64,000 nucleotides of DNA from Lycium barbarum (Eukaryota > Streptophyta > Magnoliopsida > Solanales > Solanaceae), in the NCBI RefSeq assembly GCF_019175385.1, contig NC_083346.1:56697821-56761820 (forward strand), in the 5' to 3' direction. The position numbers and the translations under genes are program-made. Shown piece by piece: positions 54,293-64,000 of the stretch. Under the pieces are notes generated by a model. The model was given only the letters and a program-made list of their open reading frames with translations, was not told where the DNA came from and searched no databases. Numbering within the stretch: the first letter of the stretch is position 1; every line of letters starts with the position of its first letter.

Positions 54293-57200
54293 TGTCACGA
54301 CCCAACCCCGTAGGCCGTGACTAGTGCCCGATCTGGGCACTCAAACACATTCTAATATACAGCAGAAGCCGACGAGGCTTTATTTCAAATTTAGCTAATT
54401 TCCAGAAACATTTCGGCAGAGTTTCCTTTGTTTTACGGACTATCCCATATACCCTGCACGCAGAAAATACCAACAAAGGCCACACAGGGCCAACAGAGTA
54501 ACATTTAAATATATGCGGACCGGCCGCCGCGGCGAATGGGATCGCCCAAACACAACATATACACACAACTGTACAGAAAGATCCCAACCCACAAACATGT
54601 CTACAGACCTCTAAATGGACCAACAGAATCATATGGCGGGACAGGGCCCCGCCGTACCCATGAACGAGAATACACACATATAGAAGTAACAAACTGTACC
54701 AAAAGATGGCTCTGAATAAAAGAGCGCTCCAAAAATAGTAGAATGAGATCCTAAGCGGACGGATCAGCAAACCTGTCGTCGGTACCTGCTCGGCATGAAG
54801 ACGCAGCCCCCCAGGAAAGGGGGTCAGTACGAAATATGTACTGAATATGTAAAGCCTGAGTTGCAGAAACAAAATCATAACTGGTATAGAACGTACAGAA
54901 TAAACAGAAAAATCCAAAGTATCAGATACATAATTTCAAAACATGCAGAGTGTGTACAGAAACATATGTCATATCAAATCCGGCCCCTGCCAAGGGACTC
55001 GGTAGACAGAACGTGGCCACCCTCCCGACGCTGGTGCCACAACACAGAAGAATCAGAATGGGGGCATAACCCCGTCACATATTATATCATATCAGATGGC
55101 CATAGCAAATCATATCAGAACAAGCGTACATGGCACAGCATACTCCACAAACCCATGTACGCGTATACCTGCCCCCTCACATCGAGGCACGGCGAACAAT
55201 GCAAAGGATCGCGCTTGACAACATATCCTTGCCCGGGCTCAGTGTGGGAATCATTGGGGCATCCACGAATGGAGTAGTGAGAGACTAATGCAATTAAAAT
55301 ATCATAAATGTTTTCAAGGACTCAATGAGGCATATCAAGGGCAAACAAATCCAATGAAGTCGGACGGGATCATAATAAAAGCATTTCGGACATCATAATA
55401 AATTACAGAAGTATAACCTTCCTGAAGTCGTTCCGAGTGTCAAAATAATTTATCAGACTTAATAGAATATTTAAAACCATATTCGTTAGGTAATTAAAAG
55501 GGTAGTCAAAACGTTTCTTTCAAAAAGCGTTCGAAAAGGAGACTTTAGTACATTAAGGGCAAAACCGGGAATAGCGGGCCCACCTCGGAACAAGCAAGGC
55601 GGTGGGCTCAAATTACGCCCTTTAAGCTTATGGGGTCACCTATAAAGGTTCTACGGACATTCTATAGCTTTTCAAGGAGTTTAGAGAAAGTTTGCATAAT
55701 TTCAGGAAAAGCATATCAAAATGGTTCAATTCTACTGAAGGAAAAACTGAGATTTTCTCTTGCGGATTCCAATGGCCAAGAAGGTCTTTTGAGGCCCGAA
55801 TCCGATCCTAAAACACTTAGACATGCCAAAAGAAGGATCGGGGTAGCTTTACATACCTTTTGAGCTTTTTAAGCCTATCCAAGCTCACTCTCCGTTTCGT
55901 CGAAAATCTGCAAATGGTCACATTTACCAATTGTAAGTTATAGATGCTACAAATTCAATTCAACTCTTATTTGTCTACCGATATTTCGGCAGCACTTCCC
56001 CTATACATATAGCACCCCCGAGAATTCAACTCGGCTCACAATCATCAACAACAACCCAAACAACAACATCAACATCAACAACAAACACTAGAAACACAAT
56101 ATGGCACAACTAGTTCTACTTGCCGACATAATGCCATAACCTTCATTTCAACTTCAATTTCCAAACCAATTTCAATGATTTCACATGCATTATCAAACTA
56201 GATCGTCACAACATAGTTTAGAAGCGTTTCATGTCGTTTCCTCAAGTTATACACACGATATACATAATATACAAACTTTCCGCCAAAGTCATAATTCACT
56301 CAAAACTTCTAATCTCTGGCATACATATTCATAACATGTTTCCAATTTCCAAATTCGTCAATGATCATCATAATTAACAACCAAATAACTTCATTTTCAT
56401 AATGTCGGAAAATCATACTAAAGCGACGTAAGTTTCTACGTTCCATTTCAATACAAACTCATATCGTTTTACTTTCATTTACATTGCAAGAATCACAATA
56501 ACACAACTAACACATTACACAAACTTGATTCATTTCCATTCCAACTCTAACATACCACACGGCCATATGCTCTCTTTATCAACTTCAACTACATTCATTC
56601 AACTTCCAATTCCAATATGCATTTCATCACAACTACAACTAGAATATAACATGAATTCAACACATTATGGCTATGCAACATATACATACACACGGCTACA
56701 CCTATATACCACACGCCCACTTTGCAAACTTCCATTTCTCCATACAATCAACACATTTCTACCTACTACAACCGAAACAAAACTCCATAACACAAGAATA
56801 AAGGATAAATTCTTACCTTTTCCTCTAGTCTTCTTTACTTGAATGTATGGTCACTTTGATGAAATAAGTGCTTCTCGCTCCAAACCAACTACACCAAGTT
56901 GAGAAGGGACCTTGAATTAGTAGGAAAACCACAAAAGAAAATTTTTAGGAGCAAGATTTTTGGTGGTGATTTTTGGCACCTCAAACCCGAAACCCTCTCT
57001 CTTTTCTTGCTTGGCTTGCTTTGTTTTTTCTTTCTTCTATTCATTCTCTTGAATCTTCTACTATATAGCCAATTAATCACATAGGAATTTAATTAATTCC
57101 CATGGGCTTGGATCCCCCTATGTGGCCGGCCAAGCCTTGGCTTTGGGCCTCTCTTTACTTAATTTTTTTTTCCAAGCCCAATTGCTCAAATTCTTATTTT

Positions 57201-57377
57201 GTAATCCCCGAAACTAATTTCCAAAATTCTAAAATTGCCCTTAGTCTTGTTCGTCACTCCCACATCAATATTAGTTCATGCACGACTCCTATGTCATATA
57301 AAATCAACTTGACCTTAACTCTCAAAGATCCAAGATATTTCAAATTTTCCAAACGCGTGAAAACACGGGATATAACA
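54293..57377 (-). repeat. Middle LTR of A (3085 bp), shared by both internal regions
   Basis: 5' LTR for the full internal region and 3' LTR for the truncated one. Nearly identical to 46008-49091. GGCGGG/CCCGCC hairpin 54635-54653; double-hairpin block 54781-54856; TATA box at about 57061-57070. Confidence 0.95.
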
Positions 57378-57413
57378 TTCTCCCCCCCTTTAGAACATTC
57401 GTCCTCGAATGTT
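57378..57413 (-). promoter_or_regulatory. Polypurine tract and hairpin of the second A copy
   Basis: Same purine tract and AACATTCG/CGAATGTT hairpin as at 49092-49127. Confidence 0.85.
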
Positions 57414-57458
57414 AAATTAATCTTATAGGGTCTGAAAATACTTTGGGGAAGTTTATGT

Positions 57459-58829
57459 TTATAGACAGCACATATGACACACATTCATTACTGAAATAAA
57501 ATTAAGCAAGGATTCAGGATTACCTGTGGGTATAGGGAACAGATGAGGGTATTTCTTTTTCATCTCCTCTTCGGCCTCCCAGGTCATTTCTTCCCTATTG
57601 TTATTCCGCCACAGCACCTTAACAGAGGCTACATCTTTGTTCCGGAGCTTCCTTACCTGGCGGTCTAGAATGGCTACGGGCTGCTCCTCGTAAGATAACT
57701 GCTCCGTCACCTGAAAATCATCTGCAGGAAATATTCTGGAGGGATCACCGATGCATTTGCGGAGCATAGATACATGGAATACTGGATGTACCGCTTCCAA
57801 CTCAGATGGCAGATCTAACTCATAGGCGACATTTTCAATTTTTCGCACAATCAGATAAGGCCCAATGTAACGCGGACTGAGCTTACCCTTTTTGCCGAAC
57901 CGCATCACGCCCTTCATAGGCGATACCTTCAGAAATACCCAATCACCAACCTGGAATTCCAAAGGTCGACGTCGTTTATCCGCATATGACTTTTGTCGGC
58001 TCTGGGCTGCCAATAGTCGCTCTCGGATAAGTTTCACCTTATCTACTGCCTGCTGGATCAGATCTGGGCCAACTAATTCTGTCTCGCCAATATCAAACCA
58101 GCCGACCGATGACCTGCATTTCCTGCCATACAAAGCTTCGTACGGAGCCATCTGGATGCTGGAATGGTAGCTGTTATTATAAGCAAATTCAATCAATGGC
58201 AAGTGATCCTCCCAGCTACCTCTGAAATCAATAACACAGGCCCGCAACAAATCTTCAAGTGTCTGGATAGTGCGCCCGGCCTGTCCGTCACTCTGAGGAT
58301 GAAAAGCTGTGCTCAGGCTCAGCTGAGTCCCTAATCCTTCCTGAAAAGATCTCCAGAAGTTCGCTGTGAACTGAGCACCTCTGTCAGTGATAATAGATAT
58401 AGGAACTCCATGAAGCTTCACTATTTCTTTAATATAAAGCCTGGCATAATCCTCGGCGGAATAAGTAGTTCTGACGGGGAGAAAATGGGCTGATTTTGTC
58501 AGCCTATCAACAATAACCCAGATGGAATCATACTTCCGTGGAGTGCGAGGCAACCCTGTAATGAAGTCCATATTAATGACCTCCCACTTCCACGTCGGAA
58601 TTTCCATTTCCTGCAACAGTCCACCCGGTTTCTGGTGTTCAATCTTGACCTGCTGACAATTGGGACACTGGGCGACGAACTCGGCGATGTCCCGTTTCAT
58701 GCCATCCCACCAGTATAAGCATCGGAGATCATGGTACATCTTCGTAGACCCAGGATGGACCGAATAGCGAGCATAATGTGCCTCGCTCATAACCTGCTGC
58801 CGAAGGCCTACAATATCAGGTACACACAA
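57459..58829 (-). CDS. int: Integrase of the second A copy, catalytic Glu replaced
   Basis: 456 codons, differing from 49173-50543 by one residue that I see (DIGETEL for DIVETEL). It shares the Gly at the DDE Glu position (codon 58275-58277), so that loss predates the tandem duplication. HHCC, both Asp motifs and the chromodomain-like tail are present. Confidence 0.9.
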   Translation of the reverse strand: MCVPDIVGLRQQVMSEAHYARYSVHPGSTKMYHDLRCLYWWDGMKRDIAEFVAQCPNCQQVKIEHQKPGGLLQEMEIPTWKWEVINMDFITGLPRTPRKYDSIWVIVDRLTKSAHFLPVRTTYSAEDYARLYIKEIVKLHGVPISIITDRGAQFTANFWRSFQEGLGTQLSLSTAFHPQSDGQAGRTIQTLEDLLRACVIDFRGSWEDHLPLIEFAYNNSYHSSIQMAPYEALYGRKCRSSVGWFDIGETELVGPDLIQQAVDKVKLIRERLLAAQSRQKSYADKRRRPLEFQVGDWVFLKVSPMKGVMRFGKKGKLSPRYIGPYLIVRKIENVAYELDLPSELEAVHPVFHVSMLRKCIGDPSRIFPADDFQVTEQLSYEEQPVAILDRQVRKLRNKDVASVKVLWRNNNREEMTWEAEEEMKKKYPHLFPIPTGNPESLLNFISVMNVCHMCCL

Positions 58830-58865
58830 CCTGCCCTTAAATAATAAAGTCCCGTCCGGAGTTAA

Positions 58866-59552
58866 CTAGAACGGAGTCTTCTCCTTACCATAGGCTGTGT
58901 CTCTGTATCGTGCCAAAACAGGATCTTCATATTGATGCCGCTTGATATCTTCCTTAATAGATGATTCATAAACCCCTCGGACAGAAATCCGTGTACCTCC
59001 AGAATCGGCCAGACGAACCCCAAGATTAGCCAACTGATAAATGTCACGTACTATCTCTCTCATGTCTGGCTGTAAATCTACCAAGCTGCCCATAGATTTC
59101 CGGCTAAGCGCATCTGCAACAACATTAGCCTTGCCCGGATGATACAGAATATCCACATCATAGTCTTTCAGGAGCTCCAGCCACCTCCGCTGCCGCAAAT
59201 TAAGCTCTTTCTGCCTGAAAATATACTGGAGACTCTTATGATCTGTATAGATATCAACATGAACGCCATATAAATAATGTCTCCATATCTTCAGGGCATG
59301 GATCACCGCTGCAAGCTCCAGATCGTGAGTAGGATAATTCTTTTCATGCTTTTTCAATTGCTGAGAAGCATAAGCTATAACTCTGCCGTGCTGCATCAAT
59401 ACACAGCCCAATCCCATGCCAGAAGCGTCACAATAAATAACATATCCATCGGGTTCCTCTGGAAGAGTCAGAACTGGGGCTGTAGTCAGCTTCTCTTTCA
59501 GCAACTGGAAGCTTCGTTCACAAGCATCAGTCCACTGGAACTTGGCTCCCTT
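58866..59552 (-). pseudogene. RNase H of the second A copy
   Basis: A 212-codon frame opens at [21 protein letters not shown], with Glu where the first copy has TAA, and ends at the shared TAG 58866-58868. The preceding TAG at 59553-59555 is shared as well. Acidic motifs as in the first copy; differences include HALK for HAMK. Confidence 0.9.
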
Positions 59553-59998
59553 CTAAGTTAGCCTTGTCAAAGGCGCTGAAATCGAAGCAAACCTTTCCAC
59601 AAATCTTCTGTAATAGCCAGCTAACCCCAGGAAACTACGTACCTCTGTGGGCGTCGTGGGTCTGGGCCAATTTTTCACGGCCTCAATCTTCTGTGTATCC
59701 ACCCGGACACCATCAGCTGCAATAATATGCCCCAGGAATGCCACTGAAGCCAGCCAGAATTCACATTTAGAAAATTTTGCATATAATTTCCGATGCCGAA
59801 GTACCCCAAGTACCGCTCCCAGATGATTTGCGTGCTCTGCCTCGGACCGAGAATAAACCAGGATATCATCGATAAATACAATTACGAACATGTCTAAGAA
59901 TGGCCTGAATACCCGGTTCATTAAATCCATGAATACCGCAGGAGCATTAGTCAGCCCAAAAGACATAACTCTGAATTCATAATGCCCATATCTGGTCC
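59553..59998 (-). pseudogene. 3' half of RT of the second A copy, truncated
   Basis: Begins abruptly at [14 protein letters not shown] and includes [17 protein letters not shown] and [15 protein letters not shown]. The reading frame upstream of 59998 is LTR sequence, so the apparent 167-codon start ([11 protein letters not shown]) is not part of RT. Confidence 0.9.
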
Positions 59999-60081
59999 AA
60001 TATAAAATCAACTTGACCTTAACTCTCAAAGATCCAAGATATTTCAAATTTTCCAAACGCGTGAAAACACGGGATATAACA
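59999..60081 (-). repeat. LTR stub at the outer end of the A array
   Basis: Identical to the last 81 bp of the A LTR (TATAAAATC... to GATATAACA), one extra base, joined directly to RT. It ends at the target duplication CCTAT, so it is the original outer end of the 5' LTR. Confidence 0.9.
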
Positions 60082-60576
60082 CCTATGATAAGTACGAAAA
60101 GAATGATTCCACGACTAAGGGCCTTGAGCTAAAAATCCAATGTGAATATGAAAGTGTTATACTAGTTCTTGAACCTTAATTTTATTCCGTAGCTATGACA
60201 CTAGTTTCTAAAAGACTTCAAAGAATATGAATTGACGGATATAATGCCCATGATTTCATTCTATGCTCTCTCTTAAGGCTATTTTCCGTTGGTAGTCTCG
60301 CCTTAAAATACTCGTTCCTTCAAGGTGAGACAAAGTGACCATGAGTATTCCATAACGTAATCGGAGGTCACCGACCTTACGTCACTCCGATGGACACATG
60401 ACTTCTTTGGGCTCTCATGCATGCCAGTTGTATGACATATGTATATGAACGTGAATATGTATATGTATATGTACATGGGGAAAAGGGGGAAGGGCCACTG
60501 TTATATCACCACCTGATTCAGCTGGATTTCGTCCCGGACGCGGGATATGGGAGAGCCGGATACGGCGTCTGTATTT

Positions 60577-60578
<2 letters not shown>

Positions 60579-60645
<67 letters not shown>
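60579..60645. repeat. (TA)n microsatellite in LTR L
   Basis: About 33 TA units. Poly-Ile/Tyr reading frames over it are artefacts. Confidence 0.95.
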
Positions 60646-60648
<3 letters not shown>

Positions 60649-61359
60649 GACACTGTTGGGGAGGGGGGTGGGAGAGCCGATGTACTCGGCGTCTGTGAAT
60701 GTAAATGAAGGACACCGTTTTCTGAAATGTTCTGTTTTTCTGTATATGTAAATAAGAAACACCGTTTCCCTAAAAAAAGAAACTAAGCATGCATGACATC
60801 TGCAGAAAGGCATTCCTATGTACAGGTTAAATCTGTTCCAAGATAAGCTCCATATGTCTATTCCGTTATTATTCATACTGTATATTCCTTTATTATGTCA
60901 CTATTCATGCCTTACATACTCAGTACATTACTCGTACTGACCCCTCTTCTTCGGGGGCTGCGTTCATGCCGCGCAGGTACACCAGCTGAGCCACAGTTAT
61001 CATAGAAGATGTTCCAGCGGAGTTGGCGGGCTCCACTTGTTCTGGAGTGCTGCCGAGTCAGAGTATATGAGCTATGGTGTTTGTTCAATGTTAGAGACTT
61101 TGCAGACAGAGTCATGAGTATAGAGTGTCAGCTTGGTAGACGGCTTCACCTGTCACAATGTTATTACGTTTCATGTCGCGGGTCCCATATGATGATAGAC
61201 ATTACTTATGAAAAAAAAAATATTGGAGGGCTTACCATGTATTTATTTCTTAATTGATACAAGAGTTTATCTATGTAATAAGAGTCAGCGGGTTCGCTCG
61301 GCTCCAGATATGGGGTCGGGTGCCCATCACACCCTAGTAAAGTCGGGGTGTGACAATTG

Positions 61360-61865
61360 GCTCCCCGTGAAGCCATCCAAACTGTATACCATTGGATCGA
61401 GACATCTCTCAATCTATACGACGCTAACTCCACCGACTCGGTGTCCGAAGCATGTATCAATCGAAGCATCCTCAACATACCATCAATGAAGTCCTGAGGG
61501 TCCTCCTCTGGCTTTGACCCAAAGAATTCTGGAGGGTTCAAAGTGATGAAGTCACGGGCCCTTGCACTAACAGCCCTATCACCTTGCCCTGTATTTTGCC
61601 ACTGAGTCTGAGCAACAACCAACTAGGTAAGCAAATGTATTGCCTCCTTCACATCTTGGCCTGAAGCATCTGGTGGAGGAGCTGGAGGTGCTGGGGCTGA
61701 GGCTCCCTCACGCTCCTCTAATATAGGTACTGAACGGGAGGACTGAGATTGAGCCGCACTCAGGGACTCTCTTTCCTCTACTACCGACGGCGGTGCTCTT
61801 TCAGCCCGCTTTTCTGCCACCGTCTTGCCCTTTTGGGCTGCTGTAACCTTTCTCTTTACAGGCAT
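61360..61865 (-). pseudogene. gag: Gag N-terminal half of element K, broken
   Basis: Start MPVKRKVTAAQKGK at 61865; Ala/Pro/Glu-rich region to a TAG near 61623-61625; then V-V-A-Q-T-Q-W, LNPPEFFGSKPEEDPQDFIDGMLR and YRLRDVSIQWYTVW up to the insertion of L. It continues at 43876. Confidence 0.85.
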
Positions 61866-61979
61866 TTCTGAAATACACAACACACGATTAAGGGACAAGA
61901 ATTTCTTATACCATAGCTCTATCGCACGATTCTTATGAAGAAAGAAGGTCATTTATTCCTAAAATGTCCGCAGCTTCTC

Positions 61980-62013
61980 GTTTATAAGTGTGGCGCGCAA
62001 CACACCGACAACC
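61980..62013 (-). promoter_or_regulatory. Leader stem-loop with GCGCGC loop (DIS-like), element K
   Basis: Inner stem GTGTG/CACAC and loop ending GCGCGC (plus 61993-61998), as in D. The outer stem is weakened by substitutions (GACAAC for GATAAAC). ATCGTGCGAT lies at 61921-61930. Confidence 0.6.
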
Positions 62014-62059
62014 AAGACTCTACTAGACACGGCTCGTAGACACACCCTAGGACTGAACT

Positions 62060-62071
62060 GCTCTAATACCA
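62060..62071 (-). promoter_or_regulatory. Primer-binding site of element K
   Basis: Sense TGGTATTAGAGC, one C-to-T change from the tRNA-iMet complement. Confidence 0.85.
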
Positions 62072-62075
62072 CTTT

Positions 62076-64000
62076 TGTCACGACCCGTCTAGAGGGCCGC
62101 GACGAGCGCCCGGTGCTAGCCCACCCGGGCACCCCTTGGCTTACACTTATACTTACATCTAGGTGAGCCACATAATTAAACATACATTTCTACTCATCAT
62201 TCGTGCTAGTCCCATTGGATGACAATGCTTGCATATCATGGTTGGTATCTATACCACGTCAATGTACATGGGCCGACAAGGCTATCAAAATGATATACAA
62301 AATATAGACCGACAAGGCCAGACGTCTCTAACCATATACACATGTCTACGAGCCTCTAAGAAGAGTATAACATGTCACATAAGCGGGACAGGACCCCGCT
62401 ATGCCCGTAATTATATACACAAAAGAATAAGCACCTAAAAGCTATGGCTCCGAATGAAATAGAGCTCTGCTAGGTAGTCTCTGAGAATACCGCTATGGAT
62501 CGAGCCTGTCTCCCTGTGCACCTGCGGGCATGACGCAGCGTCCACAAACGAAAGGACGTCAGTACGAAGAATGTAATGAGTATGTAAATCATGATCAATA
62601 TCAATATAGAAGCATAATAAGAAACATGAGAATAGCACAAGATGGGAGATAGTAATATCATCGTCATAGGCACTTACTTGCCGTGCATAGGATTATTCCG
62701 TTCTGTATTTGTACTCATATTTGTATACATACCTCTATTCACATTCATATCGTATCATATTCGTATTCATACTTGTAACCATATCATATACATAATCATA
62801 TCATATACATAGCATTTATATAGCATACCCGACCATGCAGGATCGGTGTTTCATACATACTTGGCCAACCAAGGCTCAAGGTTACTCATACCTGGCCCTA
62901 CCAAGGCTTCAGGGTTACATCTACCTGGCCTTACCAAAGCGTCAGGGTTATCTGTACCATCTGCGGAGGTGTGCGCGTGTTACGTAATCATATACATACT
63001 TATTTACATATCTTACCCGGCCTCATAAGCTCGGGGTTCCATAATAGCCATACATAGACACATATACATAATAGCTCATAAGCTTCTTTACTATTTACAT
63101 CATTATCATCATCGTCACCAACATCATTATACTATCATCGTCATTCATCACATTTATCTTTATCGGCTTACTCGTCATACGAGGGATTTAGTACAATCGT
63201 GGCGTATCAAGAATCATGAGCTTACTAGCTCGGGAGATCAAGTCATTTGAAGGACATCATAGTCTCATAGAAGAGTTAGGTATTTGGCCAAAGAACCATG
63301 CCTTATGAAAGAAAGGTTAGCCTTACATACCTTTTCCGCTCACTATTTTACACTTGTGCGTTCACCTCCAATGCTAGCGTTTCTACCTTCATTAAAGTCA
63401 TACTATCATTAGAATCGATAGCTAGCATATCTGACCAAAACTAGAGAAAATCGGACAGCCTCTCCTTTATTTATACGACATTCCTCCATAGCGTATATCA
63501 ACTCCCAAACGTCAATAATGCACTCACAATACCATAACAATAATCATTATTCATCCACATTATCCACATTTCTAGACTTACTTTCAATTACTCATATCCA
63601 TGGCTATAACACACAACTATGTCCATTCACGTACATTGCTCATCTCATGTTCTCATCATCATTTATAACACATTTACATCACAATACATCAAGACTCATA
63701 ACTCAATTCAAACTATTTCTTGAAATGACACTATTCCACATTCATGACCCATTTTGCCATACCTCTCTACAATCTAGGTATTTCAACTCTTAAATACCTT
63801 AAACAACATAGAAAAAAAAAGCGCGATCTGGAAAAAGGGGGTTTCATATACCTCTGAGCGAACGTGTATAATTTGGCGCGAACGCGCTGAACAAAAAGAA
63901 AAAGGAAAAAATTTGGTCAGCGCGAACACGCCAACGCGGATTTCCCAAGTACGCATACAGTTACAAAACAGAAGGAAATGGGATATAACCCCCATTTCCC
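62076..64000 (-). repeat. 5' LTR of element K, cut by window end
   Basis: Begins TGTCACGACCCG and follows the D LTR through the AGCGGG/CCCGCT hairpin (62382-62400), the double-hairpin block (62518-62592) and the CCGACCATG repeat units (62826-63035). GCGCGAACGCGC motifs lie at 63876-63887 and 63920-63931. The LTR 5' end is outside the window. No gene is visible in the last 2 kb. Confidence 0.85.

Larger units (their letters stand above)
46008..60081 (-). mobile_element. Compound element A: tandem LTR-INT-LTR-truncated INT
   Basis: In plus order: LTR 46008-49091, complete internal region 49092-54292, LTR 54293-57377, internal region 57378-59998 reaching only into RT, then 82 bp of LTR end (about 60000-60081). 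A perfect target duplication CCTAT (46003-46007, 60082-60086) flanks the whole array. One insertion therefore became a tandem array, as expected from unequal LTR-LTR crossing over, and later lost about 5.6 kb. Coding style and chromodomain-like tail place it with Tekay-type chromoviruses. Confidence 0.9.
43882..61354 (+). mobile_element. Solo LTR L in gag of K, split by compound element A
   Basis: TGTTATAGCCCG (43882) to GGTGTGACA (61354) with perfect target duplication ATTGG (43877-43881, 61355-61359). Without the A compound it is about 3.4 kb and has no internal region. The left part (43882-46007) has an AT-rich U3 and TATA box. The right part (60087-61354) has (TA)n and the double-hairpin block (60905-60982) in plus orientation, confirming the strand. 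No protein-coding frame recognised. Confidence 0.85.
42871..64000 (-). mobile_element. Element K: D-family Ty3/gypsy element, partial
   Basis: On the minus strand: 5' LTR (62076 to beyond 64000), primer-binding site, leader stem-loop and gag. Gag is split by solo LTR L between 61360 and 43876 and runs into a protease fragment that ends at 42871 against J. RT, RNase H and integrase are not in the window. Sequence follows D closely. Confidence 0.85.

Noticed and set aside
59885..60056. New N-terminus of RT ([12 protein letters not shown]...) as a fusion protein
   Set aside because: It is the antisense reading of LTR sequence joined by the deletion, with no evidence of use.
60415..60876. 153-codon minus frame with Tyr-Ile repeats
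   Set aside because: Produced by the (TA)n microsatellite in LTR L.

Overview
The window is plant nuclear heterochromatin made almost entirely of nested LTR retrotransposons. I found no host gene. Most coding remnants are Ty3/gypsy: gag with CCHC zinc knuckles, an aspartic protease, RT with an IDD box, RNase H, and an HHCC/DDE integrase carrying a chromodomain-like tail. With the tRNA-iMet-type primer sites and LTRs of 2.3-3.4 kb, this points to Tekay/Del-type chromoviruses. The LTR ends (TGTTAYA...TCGTGACA) and protein style suggest an asterid, most likely Solanaceae. That placement is inference.

Layout, using labels of my own. Element B (1-6473, minus) is a gag-only element inserted in the 3' LTR of element C. 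C (minus, 6474-40612) is the oldest host layer. Its integrase gene is split three times: by D (8488-25184, minus, TSD ATAAG), by G (25234-34048, plus, TSD CAAGA) and by a solo LTR H (34358-37327, TSD GTACC). D in turn carries E (9185-12401, plus, TSD CTCAT) in its 3' LTR and a solo LTR F (16844-20287, TSD GGCCT/GGCTT) in its RT gene. F contains an RTE-type LINE tail. After C come a partial LTR (I) and the 5' part of a tRNA-Asp-primed element (J). Element K (minus, 42871 to the window end) has its gag split by a solo LTR L (43882-61354, TSD ATTGG). L is itself split by a compound element A (46008-60081, TSD CCTAT), laid out as LTR, full internal region, LTR, truncated internal region, 82-bp LTR stub.

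No element is autonomous as read. A is the most complete, with nearly identical 3.08-kb LTRs, but it has four in-frame stops and its integrase has Gly at the catalytic Glu position. B keeps only gag, E keeps only a protease segment joined to an unknown ORF, and G has no recognisable coding sequence.

The most interesting signal is non-coding. In all five leaders between primer-binding site and gag (or the gag position) there is a stem-loop with a self-complementary loop hexamer, GTGCAC in A, B and G and GCGCGC in D and K. Its stem shows paired substitutions. In position and loop sequence it resembles a retroviral dimerisation initiation site. The LTRs share further inverted-repeat blocks in a fixed order, some with compensatory changes, across families whose LTRs otherwise differ. 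Nonsense mutations fall repeatedly at Gln codons read as TAG, as expected from deamination of methylated CHG sites.
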